NCBI GenBank assembly: GCA_016703225.1 | Contig: JADJCM010000003.1 | Coordinates: forward strand, 1-64,000 | Source of the DNA: Lysobacterales bacterium | Lineage (GTDB): Bacteria > Pseudomonadota > Gammaproteobacteria > Xanthomonadales > Ahniellaceae | Direction: 5' to 3' | DNA length: 64,000 bases | In this document: positions 42,169 through 51,633 of the stretch, in pieces | How the letters are laid out: each line of letters opens with the position of its first letter | How positions within the stretch are numbered: the stretch's first letter is position 1 | Position numbers and translations under genes: made by a program | Notes under the pieces: generated by a model | The model's database searches: none | Told to the model about the DNA's origin: nothing | The model's input: only the letters and a program-made list of their open reading frames with translations

Positions 42169-44925
42169 ATGCATCTTGCGCGACTGCGATGGGTTCTGCG
42201 GGCGTTGCTCGCCGCCGGGACGGTGCTGGCCGGTGATCCGGCGCGGGAGGCGGCCTGGCGCCAGGCCTGCGACGCTGCCACGCACCAAACCGTGTTGCAG
42301 GCGCAGGCGGCGGGCTTGCCGAACGAGGCGCGCGGCGTCTGGATGGATGGGACACGACTGCGCTTCGGTGGGGCGCCGGCGAGCGGACGCTACCGTCTGC
42401 ATGCATCGCGCGCGGCAACGCTGGCGATCGTCGCCGGCCGCGTCGCCGGCGCCGAGGCAGTGTTCGATCTGGATCTCGATGCAGGGGCATTGCCCGCGGA
42501 GCTGCAGGCGCGCTTCGCCTGGGTCGGCGATGGCGTGAACCTGAGATTGCACGACAGCGATGCGCCGCGCCTGCGCGCGCTGTTGTCGGCGCAGTGGTTG
42601 CTGGTGCGCGAGGGCGCCGACGGTCGCGTGCAGCAGTCGACGGGACTGCAGTGGGCGGCGCTGATCGACGCGCTGTTCGCCGATACAGCGGCCGCCCAGT
42701 CGCTGGACCCGGTCGCGAATGCGAGCGGCAGTCGCGTGCGCGTGTTCGCACCCAGCGCGCAGTCGCTGGTGCTGTGTCGCTATCCATCGGCCACCGCCGC
42801 GGCGGTCGAGGCGGTGCCGATGCGTCGCCACGGCGACACCGGCACCTGGACCTTTGCGCGCAGCGACGACCTGCGCGGCCAGGGCTACCTGCTGCTGGTC
42901 GACGTGGTCGTGCCGGGCGTCGGGCTGGTGCGCAATCGCGTCACCGACCCGTACTCCACCGCGCTCAGCGCGAACTCGGCGCGCAGCCTGTTCGTCGATC
43001 TCACCGACGCCGCCGCCAAGCCCGAAGGCTGGGACGGCTTCGCGCGCGACAAGCGCCTGCGGCTCGACGCCGATCAGGTGATCTACGAACTGCATGTGCG
43101 CGACTTCTCCGCCAACGATGCCAGTGTCCCGGCCGCCCAGCGCGGCAAGTACGCGGCGTTCACCGTGGCCGCCTCCGATGGCATGCGCCATCTGCGCGCG
43201 CTCGCCGCCGCCGGGCTGAGCGACGTGCACCTGCTGCCGGTGTTCGACTTCGCCACCGTGCCCGAGATCGGCTGCGGCACGCCCGTGATCAGCGGCAGCG
43301 GCGACAGCAGCGCGCCACAGGCGGCGGTGCTGGCAGCGAAGTCCACCGACTGCTTCAACTGGGGCTACGACCCGCTGCATTTCGGCGTGCCCGAAGGCAG
43401 CTATGCCAGCGACGCCAACGATGCGCTGGCGCGCATCCGCGAGTTCCGCGCCATGGTGCTGGCGCTGAACCGCGCGGGGCTGCGCGTCGGCATGGACGTG
43501 GTCTACAACCACACGAGCGCCAGCGGCCAGGACGCGCGCTCGGTGCTCGACCGCATCGTGCCGGGCTACTACCACCGGCTCGACGCGCAGGGCCGCGTCA
43601 CCACCTCGACCTGCTGCGCCAACACCGCCACCGAGCAGCGGATGATGGCGAAACTGATGATCGATACCGCAGTGCGCTTCGTGCGCGACTACCGCATCGA
43701 AGCGTTCCGCTTCGACCTGATGGGCCACCAGCCACGCGCGGCGATGGAGGAACTGCAACGCGCGGTCGATGCGGTCGCTGGCCGCCACGTTCCGCTGCTC
43801 GGCGAAGGCTGGAACTTCGGCGAGGTGGCCAACGGCGCGCGCTTCGTGCAGGCCTCGCAGCTGTCGTTGAACGGCAGCGGCATCGCCACCTTCAGCGACC
43901 GTGCCCGCGACGCCGTGCGCGGCGGTTCGGCGATGGACAACGACGCGCGCCTGGTCAGCGCCCAAGGTTTCGTCACCGGCCTGCACTACGACCGCAACGC
44001 GCAGGCGCTCGGCAGCCGCGACGACTTGCTGCGCGCTGCGGACCTGGTCCGCGTCGGGCTCGCCGGATCACTGCGCGATTACGTGCTCACCGACTACCGC
44101 GGCCAGTCCGTGCGCCTCGATGCGATCGGCTACGGCGATCAGCCGGCGGGCTATGTCAGCGCGCCGAACGAAGTCGTCAACTATGTCGAGAACCACGACA
44201 ACCACACCCTGTTCGACATCGCCGCATTCAAGTTGCCGGGCGCGACCACGCGCGAGGAACGCGCCCGCGTGCAGCTGCTCGCCGCCGCGATCAATCTGTT
44301 CAGCCAGGGCATCGCCTATTTCCACGCCGGCTTCGATGTGCTGCGCAGCAAGTCGCTGGATCGCAACAGTTACGACAGTGGTGACTGGTTCAACCGCATC
44401 GACTGGAGCTACCAGGACAACGGCTTCGCCAGCGGCCTGCCGCCGCAGCCGGACAACGGCAATGCCTGGGCGCTGATGCGCCCGCTGCTGACCAACGCCG
44501 CGATCAAGCCGGAGCCGGCGCAGATCGCGTGGATGCGCGACGCCTTCCGCGACCAGCTAGCGATCCGCGCCAGCTCGACGCTGTTCCGCCTGCGCAGCGC
44601 CGAGGACATCCACCAGCGGCTGCGCTTCGTCAACACCGGCCCGAACCAGGAGCCGACCGTGCTCGCCGCATTGATCGATGGCGCCGGCTATCCCGGCGCC
44701 GGCTTCGCCACGCTCGCGTACTTCGTCAACGTCGATACCCGCGCCCATGAGCTTGCATTGCCCGAGGCCGCAGGCCGCGACTTCGTCCTGCACCCGGTGC
44801 AGCGCAATCCCGAAGGCGCCGACGCCCGCGCCCGCGAGGCCGTGTTCCACCGAGACCAAGGACGCTTCTCGCTGCCGGCGCGAACTGCGGTGGTGTTCGT
44901 GGTCGAGTCGGAGGTTGCGCCATGA
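42169..44925 (+). CDS. pulA: Secreted pullulanase-type alpha-1,6-glucosidase (GH13_13)
   Basis: 918 residues. A signal peptide (LRWVLRALLAAGTVLAG) is followed by N-terminal beta domains, with a CBM48-like part beginning GSRVRVFAPSAQSLVLCRY. The catalytic barrel carries VIYELHVRDFSAND, MDVVYNHTSASG, FRFDLMGHQP (nucleophile Asp), LLGEGWNFGE (acid/base Glu) and VENHDNHTLFD (transition-state Asp). It debranches pullulan, starch or glycogen fragments. ATG 42169 starts the signal peptide; ATGs at 42049 and 42121 would add a basic leader. The stop overlaps the GH97 gene by ATGA, so the two enzymes are cotranslated. Confidence 0.92.
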   Translation: MHLARLRWVLRALLAAGTVLAGDPAREAAWRQACDAATHQTVLQAQAAGLPNEARGVWMDGTRLRFGGAPASGRYRLHASRAATLAIVAGRVAGAEAVFDLDLDAGALPAELQARFAWVGDGVNLRLHDSDAPRLRALLSAQWLLVREGADGRVQQSTGLQWAALIDALFADTAAAQSLDPVANASGSRVRVFAPSAQSLVLCRYPSATAAAVEAVPMRRHGDTGTWTFARSDDLRGQGYLLLVDVVVPGVGLVRNRVTDPYSTALSANSARSLFVDLTDAAAKPEGWDGFARDKRLRLDADQVIYELHVRDFSANDASVPAAQRGKYAAFTVAASDGMRHLRALAAAGLSDVHLLPVFDFATVPEIGCGTPVISGSGDSSAPQAAVLAAKSTDCFNWGYDPLHFGVPEGSYASDANDALARIREFRAMVLALNRAGLRVGMDVVYNHTSASGQDARSVLDRIVPGYYHRLDAQGRVTTSTCCANTATEQRMMAKLMIDTAVRFVRDYRIEAFRFDLMGHQPRAAMEELQRAVDAVAGRHVPLLGEGWNFGEVANGARFVQASQLSLNGSGIATFSDRARDAVRGGSAMDNDARLVSAQGFVTGLHYDRNAQALGSRDDLLRAADLVRVGLAGSLRDYVLTDYRGQSVRLDAIGYGDQPAGYVSAPNEVVNYVENHDNHTLFDIAAFKLPGATTREERARVQLLAAAINLFSQGIAYFHAGFDVLRSKSLDRNSYDSGDWFNRIDWSYQDNGFASGLPPQPDNGNAWALMRPLLTNAAIKPEPAQIAWMRDAFRDQLAIRASSTLFRLRSAEDIHQRLRFVNTGPNQEPTVLAALIDGAGYPGAGFATLAYFVNVDTRAHELALPEAAGRDFVLHPVQRNPEGADARAREAVFHRDQGRFSLPARTAVVFVVESEVAP

Positions 44926-46961
44926 GTCAGTGGATCTGGTTCTGGACGTTTGTGTTTGGTGTCGGTGTCGCGATGGCCGCCGAACCGCCGAAACGACCCG
45001 AAGTCGTGGCCAGCATCGCCTCGCCCGGCAAGGTGCTGACGGTAGAAGTCGGGCTCGATGAGGGGCGCGCCAGTTACGCGATCAAGCGCTTCGGAGAAAC
45101 CGTGATCGCGCCGTCGCGGCTCGGTTTCCTGCTGCGTGGTGCCGAGAAACTCGAACGCAATCTGGTGCTGGGTGCGCAGTCGACATCGAGCCATGACGAC
45201 ACCTGGGAGCAACCCTGGGGCGAGTCGCGTTTCGTGCGCGACCAGCACAACGAGTTGCGCGTCACCTTCACCGAGACGCTGAAGGCCAAGCGCAGCTTCG
45301 AGGTCGTGTTCCGCGTGTTCGACGACGGTGTCGGCTTCCGCTACGTGTTCCCTGACCAGCCGCAGCTGCGCGAGGTGATCATCGACGACGAACTGACCGA
45401 GTTCCATGTCGCGCCGGAGGCCGAAGCCTGGTGGATCCCGGCCGGCGAGTGGAACCGCTACGAGTATCTGTACAACCGCACGCCGCTCACCGAAGTCGGG
45501 CAGGCGCATACGCCGATGACCATCCGCACGCGTGATGGGCTGCATCTCGCGTTCCACGAAGCGGCGCTGGTGGACTATTCCGCGATGTGGCTGCGTCGCG
45601 TCGAGGGCCAGCGCTTCAAGGCGCAGATCTCGCCCGCGTCCGAAGGTTGGAAGGTGCGCCGCCGCGCACCGTTCGCGACGCCGTGGCGTACGTTGCGCAT
45701 CACCGACAGCGCCGCGGCCTTGTATGCGTCAAATCTGGAGCTGAATCTCAACGAACCCAATGCGCTGGGTGACGTGTCCTGGTTCAGGCCCGCGAAATAT
45801 GTCGGCGTCTGGTGGGAGATGCATCTGGAGCGATCAAGCTGGGCGCGTGGGACGAAACACGGTGCAACCACCGCCAACACCCGCCGCTACATCGACTTCG
45901 CGGCCGAGAACGGCTTTCGTGGCGTGCTGGTCGAGGGCTGGAACCAGGGCTGGGACGGCAACTGGTTCGGTGACGGCAACGACTTCGATTTCAGCCGTGC
46001 CACCGAAGACTTCGACCTGCCGGCACTCGCCGAGTACGCGAAGTCGCGCGGCGTGCATCTGATCGGGCACCACGAAACCGGCGGCGCGGTCAGCCATTAC
46101 GAGCAACAACTCGGTGCGGCGCTCGATCTGTATGCGCGGCACGGGGTCGATGTGATCAAGACCGGCTATGTCGCCGATGCCGGGCAGATCGAGCGCTTCG
46201 ATGGTCGCAAGGGTCCGGTCTCGCGCGAGTGGCACGATGGCCAGTGGATGTCGCGTCACCATCTGCGCGTCGTCACCGAAGCCGCCAGGCGGCACATCGC
46301 GATCAATCCACACGAGCCGATCAAGGACACCGGCCTGCGCCGCACGTATCCGAACTGGGTGTCGCGCGAAGGCGCGCGCGGCATGGAATACGCGGCCTGG
46401 GGCAATCCGCAGAATCCGCCCGAGCACGAGGTCAACCTGGTGTTCACGCGCATGCTGGCGGGGCCGATGGACTACACGCCCGGCATCCTCAGCCTGCAGG
46501 GCCGCCACCACCCGATCCCTTCGACGCTGGCGAAACAGCTCGCGCTCTACGTGGTGATCTACAGCCCGATCCAGATGGTCGCCGACCTGCCCGAGCACTA
46601 CGTGGAAGACGTCGATGCCTTCCGCTTCATCCAGGACGTCGCTGTCGACTGGGCCGAGACCCGGGTCCTGAATGGCGAGATCGGCGACTACGTGACCATC
46701 GCGCGCCAGGACCGCAACTCGGAAGCCTGGTTCCTCGGCAGCCTGACCGACGAACACGGCCGCGTGCTGCAGGTGCCGCTGTCCTTCCTGACGCCGGGCC
46801 GCACCTATCGCGCCGAGATCTATCGCGATGGCGACGATGCCCACTATCGCGATAACCGCTTCGCCTTCGCGACCGAACGGCGGGAGGTGCGAAGCGGCGA
46901 CACGCTGACGATTCGCCTCGCCCCCGGCGGCGGCCAGGCGATCCGCTTCGTGCCGAAATAA
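44922..46961 (+). CDS. GH97 family alpha-glucosidase (SusB-like)
   Basis: 679 residues with a signal peptide (IWFWTFVFGVGVAMAA). The N-terminal beta-super-sandwich (residues 30-290) includes RVFDDGVGFRYVFP. The catalytic barrel includes YVGVWWEMHLE, LVEGWNQGWDGNW and HHETGGAVSHYEQQL. The region NPHEPIKDTGLRRTYPNWVSREGARGMEY, given here across its pieces, holds the conserved acid and calcium-binding glutamates of GH97. A C-terminal beta domain closes the protein. It releases glucose from malto-oligosaccharides, which fits a partner role to the upstream pullulanase. Start and stop overlaps place it in the same operon. Confidence 0.92.
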   Translation: MSQWIWFWTFVFGVGVAMAAEPPKRPEVVASIASPGKVLTVEVGLDEGRASYAIKRFGETVIAPSRLGFLLRGAEKLERNLVLGAQSTSSHDDTWEQPWGESRFVRDQHNELRVTFTETLKAKRSFEVVFRVFDDGVGFRYVFPDQPQLREVIIDDELTEFHVAPEAEAWWIPAGEWNRYEYLYNRTPLTEVGQAHTPMTIRTRDGLHLAFHEAALVDYSAMWLRRVEGQRFKAQISPASEGWKVRRRAPFATPWRTLRITDSAAALYASNLELNLNEPNALGDVSWFRPAKYVGVWWEMHLERSSWARGTKHGATTANTRRYIDFAAENGFRGVLVEGWNQGWDGNWFGDGNDFDFSRATEDFDLPALAEYAKSRGVHLIGHHETGGAVSHYEQQLGAALDLYARHGVDVIKTGYVADAGQIERFDGRKGPVSREWHDGQWMSRHHLRVVTEAARRHIAINPHEPIKDTGLRRTYPNWVSREGARGMEYAAWGNPQNPPEHEVNLVFTRMLAGPMDYTPGILSLQGRHHPIPSTLAKQLALYVVIYSPIQMVADLPEHYVEDVDAFRFIQDVAVDWAETRVLNGEIGDYVTIARQDRNSEAWFLGSLTDEHGRVLQVPLSFLTPGRTYRAEIYRDGDDAHYRDNRFAFATERREVRSGDTLTIRLAPGGGQAIRFVPK

Positions 46962-46983
46962 CCGTGACCCGGCCACGTCGTTG

Positions 46984-47018
46984 CGATGTAGGGTGTGCCG
47001 AGCCCCGCGAGGCGCACC
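46984..47018. repeat. Single copy of the GTAGGGTGTGCC repeat end
   Basis: GTAGGGTGTGCCGAGCCCCG, then CGAGGCGCACCGC, is one degenerate end of the 142-bp family, 26 bases after the GH97 stop. No second end follows directly. Confidence 0.75.
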
Positions 47019-47140
47019 GCAACCGGGCCGCGTAATCGTCGGCCTGCACGCGACCACGTCGCCCGCTCGTGCTGTGCAGCGTCCCGGTGGATCGGGCGTC
47101 GCATCGCGGTGCCCACCGGCAATGCGGCTACAGCAAGCAA

Positions 47141-47215
47141 TCGCGCCGTTGCCGGCGCTCCTACAAACAGCCTCGAATCCGCACGCTGTCTGTAGGAGCG
47201 CCGGCAACGGCGCGA
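47141..47215. repeat. 25-bp perfect inverted repeat between convergent genes
   Basis: 47141-47165 and 47191-47215 are perfect reverse complements (TGTAGGAGCGCCGGC, then AACGGCGCGA, in the right arm), separated by 25 bp. This TGTAGGAGC-type repeat is a common dispersed element. Its position eight bases beyond the eda stop and downstream of GH97 would let it act as a two-way terminator, though no U-tract follows. Confidence 0.85.
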
Positions 47216-47222
47216 TGCATCG

Positions 47223-47882
47223 TCACGCCGCGGGCTTCAATTTGGCGGCTTCGCGGGCCAACGCCTCGATACGCGCCCAGTCGCGCGCCGCGAGCGCGTC
47301 GCCGGGCACCATCCAGCTGCCGCCGAGGGTGAGGACGATCTTGAGCGCGAGGTAGCGCGGTGCGCTTTCCGGATCGATGCCGCCGGTGGGGCAGAACTTC
47401 ACCTGCGGGAACGGGCCGGCGAACGACTTCAGCGCCGCGACGCCGCCGCTGGCCTCGGCCGGGAAGAACTTGAAGCGGCGATGACCGTGCTCCATGCCGC
47501 GCATGATGTCGCTCGCAGTGGCCACTGCGGGAATCAGCGGGATGGTGGCGCGCGATGCGGCCAGGTACAGGGCTTCGGTGGCGCCCGGTGCGATGGCGAA
47601 GCGTGCGCCGAGACGCGTGGCTTCGTCGAGCGCGTCCTCGTCGAGCACGGTGCCGGCGCCGACGATCGCCTCGGGCACGTCGCGCACGATCGCGGCGATC
47701 GCCTCGAACGCGATCGCACTGCGCAGTGTCACCTCGAGCACCGGCAGCCCGCCGGCGACCAGGGCGCGCGCCAGCGGCAACGCATGTTCGAGCTTGTTGA
47801 TCGCGAGCACCGGCAGCACCGGGGCCCGCTTCAGAATCTGATCGACGCGCTCGCAGCGCTGTTCGATGGTCCATTGGTTCAT
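47223..47882 (-). CDS. eda: KDPG/KHG aldolase
   Basis: 219 residues. Splits 2-keto-3-deoxy-6-phosphogluconate into pyruvate and glyceraldehyde 3-phosphate, the last step of the Entner-Doudoroff route. The catalytic Glu is in VLEVTLRS near residue 47. The Schiff-base Lys is in RRFKFFPAEASGG near residue 135. The phosphate loop is in FCPTGGIDPESA. It is the last gene of the zwf-pgl-edd-glk-eda operon, with its start overlapping the glk stop by four bases. Confidence 0.95.
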   Translation of the reverse strand: MNQWTIEQRCERVDQILKRAPVLPVLAINKLEHALPLARALVAGGLPVLEVTLRSAIAFEAIAAIVRDVPEAIVGAGTVLDEDALDEATRLGARFAIAPGATEALYLAASRATIPLIPAVATASDIMRGMEHGHRRFKFFPAEASGGVAALKSFAGPFPQVKFCPTGGIDPESAPRYLALKIVLTLGGSWMVPGDALAARDWARIEALAREAAKLKPAA

Positions 47883-48904
47883 GGGGTGCTCCGGAGCGCG
47901 GCTGTGCCCGCATCCTCGCGCGTCGCGGCGCGCAGCGCCATCGCGGCGCCGAGCAAGCCAGGGTGGGCGTGGGTGATGATGCCAATGGTGACCGATTCCA
48001 GCCACGTCGCGAAACGACCCTTGGCCAGGAAGCGTTCGCGGAATGCGCTCGAACGCAGGAACGGGATGAAGCGCGGCACGATGCCGCCGGCGATCAGCAC
48101 GGTGCGCGCGCCGTGGATCAGGGCGCAGTCGCCGGCGACGCTGCCGAGCACTGCGCAGAAACGTGCCAGCGAGCGGCGTGCGACCAGATCATGGCCATCG
48201 AGCGCAGCCTCGACGATGGCGGCCGGATCGCGGAATTGTGCGCGCGGATCAAGCGCCGAGCTGAGGTCGTCTCCGGCCGCAAGCGCACCATCGATATGCG
48301 ACAGCCCGGCACCGCAGAGCAGGCGTTCGTTGGAGACGCGCCCGAACTTCGCGGTCATCCAGCGCGCGATCGCCTGTTCCTCGTCGCCGAGAGCGGCAAA
48401 GCTGACATGCCCGCCCTCGGTTTCGACCACCTGCCAGCCGCGCGTCGCATCGCCGACCAGCAGCGCGACACCAAGCCCGGTGCCCGGGCCAAGCACACTG
48501 ACCGGCCCCGAGAGTGGCGCATCCTGCGCACCGTGCAGGGTCACGACGTCCTCGCTGGTCAGCGCAGGCATCGCCCAGGCGACCGCGCCGAAGTCATTCA
48601 GCAGGTCCAGACGGTCGAGTTGCAGACGCCGCTGCAGCTCGCGCCGACTGAACGACCAGGCACGGTTGGTCAGGCGGATTTCGTCGGCACCGACCGGTGA
48701 GGCGACGGCGATCGCGGCGCGACTCGGCCTGGCGCCGACGTGTGCGAGGTAGTGCTCGGCTGCGTGCTGCAGGCTGGCGAAGTCGGCGTTGCGCAGCGAC
48801 TGCTGCTGCAGCAACGCGGGCCGGGGTGCGGACAGGTCGGTGAGCGCGAAGCGCGCGTTGGTGCCGCCGATGTCGGCGATCATCGCGAGCGAGTTCGTGC
48901 GCAT
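47879..48904 (-). CDS. glk: Glucokinase
   Basis: 341 residues. Phosphorylates glucose with ATP. The N-terminal phosphate motif is MIADIGGTNARFAL. LLNDFGAVAWAMP gives the catalytic Asp region. GPGTGLGVALLV and TEGGHVSFAAL complete the ROK-independent glucokinase (Glk) family. The ATG at 48904 lies three bases after the edd stop. It sits inside the Entner-Doudoroff operon, as in other Xanthomonadales, and would feed glucose liberated by the GH97 and pullulanase enzymes upstream. Confidence 0.93.
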   Translation of the reverse strand: MRTNSLAMIADIGGTNARFALTDLSAPRPALLQQQSLRNADFASLQHAAEHYLAHVGARPSRAAIAVASPVGADEIRLTNRAWSFSRRELQRRLQLDRLDLLNDFGAVAWAMPALTSEDVVTLHGAQDAPLSGPVSVLGPGTGLGVALLVGDATRGWQVVETEGGHVSFAALGDEEQAIARWMTAKFGRVSNERLLCGAGLSHIDGALAAGDDLSSALDPRAQFRDPAAIVEAALDGHDLVARRSLARFCAVLGSVAGDCALIHGARTVLIAGGIVPRFIPFLRSSAFRERFLAKGRFATWLESVTIGIITHAHPGLLGAAMALRAATREDAGTAALRSTP

Positions 48905-48907
48905 GGC

Positions 48908-50728
48908 TCAGTGGTCCGAGAACAGTGCGCAGGCGCCGCGTTCGGCCGAACCGACCTGGGCGCGCAGATTGCCGAACAGTTCGCGGCCGAGGCCGACGCG
49001 GTTTGCGGTGAGATCGAACTGCGCCGCTGCGCGCGTGGCCAGGGTCGCGGCATCGAGCAGCACGTCCAGGGTGCCGGCCTCGGCGTCGATGCGGATGCGG
49101 TCGCCATCGCACAGCTTCGCGATCGCGCCGGCGCAGACTGCTTCGGGGGTGACGTGGATCGCTGCCAGTACCTTGCCCGATGCGCCGGACATGCGCCCGT
49201 CGGTGAGCAGGGCGACGCGCTGGCCACGGTCCTGCAGCAGGCCGAGCGTTGGCGTCAGCTTGTGCAGTTCGGGCATGCCGTTGGCGCGCGGTCCTTGGGC
49301 GCGGATCACTGCGACGAAGTCGCCGACCAGCGCGCCGGCCTTGAACGCGGCGAGCAGCGCGTCCTGGGTATCGAACACACGCGCCGGCGCCTCGATCACG
49401 CGGTGCTCGGGCTTCACCGCGGACACCTTGACGATGGCGCGGCCGAGATTGCCCTGCAGGCGGCGCAGTCCGCCCTCGGCATCGAAGGGCGCGACGACAC
49501 CGCGCAGGATGCTGGTGTCGAGCGAGGCCGGCGGCGGATCGCGCCAGCGCAGCTTGAGGCCCTCGAGATGCGGCTCCCAGGCCTGGTCGTGCAGGGTGCC
49601 GCCGTGCACGCAGCGGATGTCGGCATGCATCAGTCCGGCGTCGAGCAGTTCGCGGATCACGAAGCCAAGCCCACCGGCGGCTTGGAAGTGGTTCACATCG
49701 CCCTCGCCGTTCGGATAGATGCGGGTCAGCAGCGGCGTGGCGCGACTGAGTTCGTCGAGATCGTCCCAGTCGATGACGAGGCCGGCAGCGCGCGCGATCG
49801 CGACCAGATGGATGGCGTGGTTGGTCGAGCCGCCGGTCGCGGCCAGGCCGACCATCGCGTTCACGATGGCTTTCTCGTCGATGCTGTGGCCGATCGGCGT
49901 GTAGGCATCGCCGAGCGCGGTGATCGCGCAGACACGTTCGGTGGCGGCGACGGTGAGCGCATCGCGCAATGAGGTGCCGGGGCTGACGAAGGCGCTGCCG
50001 GGCAGGTGCAGGCCCATGACCTCGACCAGCATCTGGTTCGAGTTCGCGGTGCCGTAGAAGGTGCAGGTGCCGGGGCTGTGATACGAGGCGGCTTCGGCTT
50101 CCAGCAGCTGCTCGCGCGTCGCCTTGCCCTCGGCATAGGCCTGGCGCACGCGCGCCTTCTCGGCGTTCGGCAGGCCCGAGGGCATCGGCCCGGCCGGCAC
50201 CAGGATCATCGGCAGATGACCGAAGGACAATGCACCGATCAGCAGGCCGGGCACGATCTTGTCACACACGCCGAGCAGCAAGGCGCCGTCGAACATCTCG
50301 TGCGAGAGCGCGATCGCGGTCGCCTGCGCGATCACGTCGCGCGAGAACAGCGACAGTTCCATACCGGCACGACCCTGGGTGACGCCGTCGCACATGGCCG
50401 GCACGCCACCCGCGACCTGGGCGGAGCCGCCAACGTTGCGCGCGGCCATGCGCATCAGCTCCGGGTAGTGCTTGAGCGGCTCGTGCGCGCTGAGCATGTC
50501 GTTGTAGGCAGTGACGATGCCGATGTTGGGGCCGCGCACGCCGCGCAGCAGCGGCTTGTCGCTGCCCGAAGCGGCGAAACCGTGCGCGAGGTTGCCGCAA
50601 CCGAGGCGGGTGCGAGCGGGTTGCGCCTGGCGCGCCGCGTCGATACGCGCAAGATAGGCGCTGCGCGTGGCCTGGCTGCGCTCGCGGATGCGCGCGGTGA
50701 CGCGTTCGGTGACCGGGTGCAGGAGCAT
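48908..50728 (-). CDS. edd: Phosphogluconate dehydratase
   Basis: 606 residues. Dehydrates 6-phosphogluconate to KDPG with a 4Fe-4S cluster. The IlvD/Edd fold is shown by GIVTAYNDMLSAHEP, VPAMCDGVTQGRAGMELSLF, GVCDKIVPG, SPGTCTFYGTANSNQ and LLTDGRMSGASGKV. The three cysteines of the cluster are those in AMCDG, GVCDK and GTCTF. The start overlaps the pgl stop (TGATG). Length and motifs are normal. Confidence 0.96.
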   Translation of the reverse strand: MLLHPVTERVTARIRERSQATRSAYLARIDAARQAQPARTRLGCGNLAHGFAASGSDKPLLRGVRGPNIGIVTAYNDMLSAHEPLKHYPELMRMAARNVGGSAQVAGGVPAMCDGVTQGRAGMELSLFSRDVIAQATAIALSHEMFDGALLLGVCDKIVPGLLIGALSFGHLPMILVPAGPMPSGLPNAEKARVRQAYAEGKATREQLLEAEAASYHSPGTCTFYGTANSNQMLVEVMGLHLPGSAFVSPGTSLRDALTVAATERVCAITALGDAYTPIGHSIDEKAIVNAMVGLAATGGSTNHAIHLVAIARAAGLVIDWDDLDELSRATPLLTRIYPNGEGDVNHFQAAGGLGFVIRELLDAGLMHADIRCVHGGTLHDQAWEPHLEGLKLRWRDPPPASLDTSILRGVVAPFDAEGGLRRLQGNLGRAIVKVSAVKPEHRVIEAPARVFDTQDALLAAFKAGALVGDFVAVIRAQGPRANGMPELHKLTPTLGLLQDRGQRVALLTDGRMSGASGKVLAAIHVTPEAVCAGAIAKLCDGDRIRIDAEAGTLDVLLDAATLATRAAAQFDLTANRVGLGRELFGNLRAQVGSAERGACALFSDH

Positions 50729-51483
50729 CAGGGACTCCAGTGGATTTCGGCCGCAGGATGGTGCGCGGCGAGGAGGGCGGCGACGGGGAGCGTCGCAGCA
50801 TTTGTGCCCGCATCTTCGCGGCGCCCTTCGACAGGCTCAGGGCGAACGGATGCGATCACACGTTCGAGCACGGCGCGCTTGTCGTGCCCGCTGATCACGA
50901 GCAGCAGGTGGCGCGACTTGAGGATGCGCGAGAGCGTCAGGCTCACGCGCGCATGCGGGCCGGCGGCGGGCATGGGGTTGGGCACGATCGGTAGCGCGGC
51001 GTTGGCCTGGGTCGGCGACAACGCGCCGGCCAGCGTTGGCGCGCCCGGGAACAGCGACGCGAAGTGGCCATCGGCGCCCATGCCGAGCATGCACACATCG
51101 AACGCTTGCGGGTAGGGCGTGAGTGCGCCGTTGGCGAAGTTCGCGCTCGGCGCGCCCTGCGGCAGCGCCGGCACCAGCGACAGCCAGCGGATGCCCTCGG
51201 CGCCGGCGAAGGCTTCGCGCATCTGGCGCAGGTTGCAATCGGGATGATCGGCCGGCACCCAGCGTTCGTCGCTCGGCAGGATGGTCACCCGCGACCAGTC
51301 GCGGAACTGCACCGCGAGGCGACGGAATACCGGTGGCGAGGTGCGGCCGCCAGCGAGTGCAAGCAGCGCGGCGCCGCGCTCGCGCAGCGCGATGTCGAGC
51401 GCGGCGTCGATGCGCGCCGAGCAGGCGGCGGCGAGCTGGTCGGTATTCGTGTGCTCGCACATGATCCAGGGCATCACCGCCAT
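50728..51483 (-). CDS. pgl: 6-phosphogluconolactonase, with an in-frame REP-derived insert
   Basis: About 251 residues. Hydrolyses 6-phosphogluconolactone. Recognisable parts are LLALAGGRTSPPVFRRLA, PSDERWVPADHPDCN and LGMGADGHFASLFPG with the phosphate-binding residues. Near residue 212 the sequence ASVRPEPVEGRR is the translation of a REP palindrome (50824-50850). Related proteins run straight from this helix to LPVAALL, so roughly 12-15 residues are inserted, apparently in a surface loop without loss of frame. The start may also be ATG 51474 or 51462. It lies between zwf and edd in the operon. Confidence 0.9.
   Translation of the reverse strand: MAVMPWIMCEHTNTDQLAAACSARIDAALDIALRERGAALLALAGGRTSPPVFRRLAVQFRDWSRVTILPSDERWVPADHPDCNLRQMREAFAGAEGIRWLSLVPALPQGAPSANFANGALTPYPQAFDVCMLGMGADGHFASLFPGAPTLAGALSPTQANAALPIVPNPMPAAGPHARVSLTLSRILKSRHLLLVISGHDKRAVLERVIASVRPEPVEGRREDAGTNAATLPVAALLAAHHPAAEIHWSP
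50824..50850. repeat. REP palindrome inside pgl
   Basis: CCCTTCGACAGGCTCAGGG, then CGAACGG. Same family as the two copies at 51494-51586. It reads as VRPEPVEG on the minus strand and keeps the pgl frame open. Confidence 0.88.
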
Positions 51484-51493
51484 TCCCCGCAGT

Positions 51494-51586
51494 CCCGTTC
51501 GCCCTGAGCCTGTCGAAGGGCGATCGCGAAAAGCTCGCAGATCAAGGCTTCGAGTGACCGGGCTTCGACAGGCTCAGCCCGAACGG
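51494..51586. repeat. Inverted pair of REP elements between zwf and pgl
   Basis: Copies at 51494-51522 (CCGTTCGCCCTGAGCCTGTC, then GAAGGGCG) and 51559-51586 (GGGCTTCGACAGGCTCAGCC, then CGAACGG) face each other. They occupy most of the 150-bp gap inside the Entner-Doudoroff operon and could fold in the transcript between zwf and pgl. Confidence 0.88.
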
Positions 51587-51633
51587 AGTCCATCGGCGCA
51601 CTGCTCCGGCATCGGCCTGTCATGCGGTGCTCC

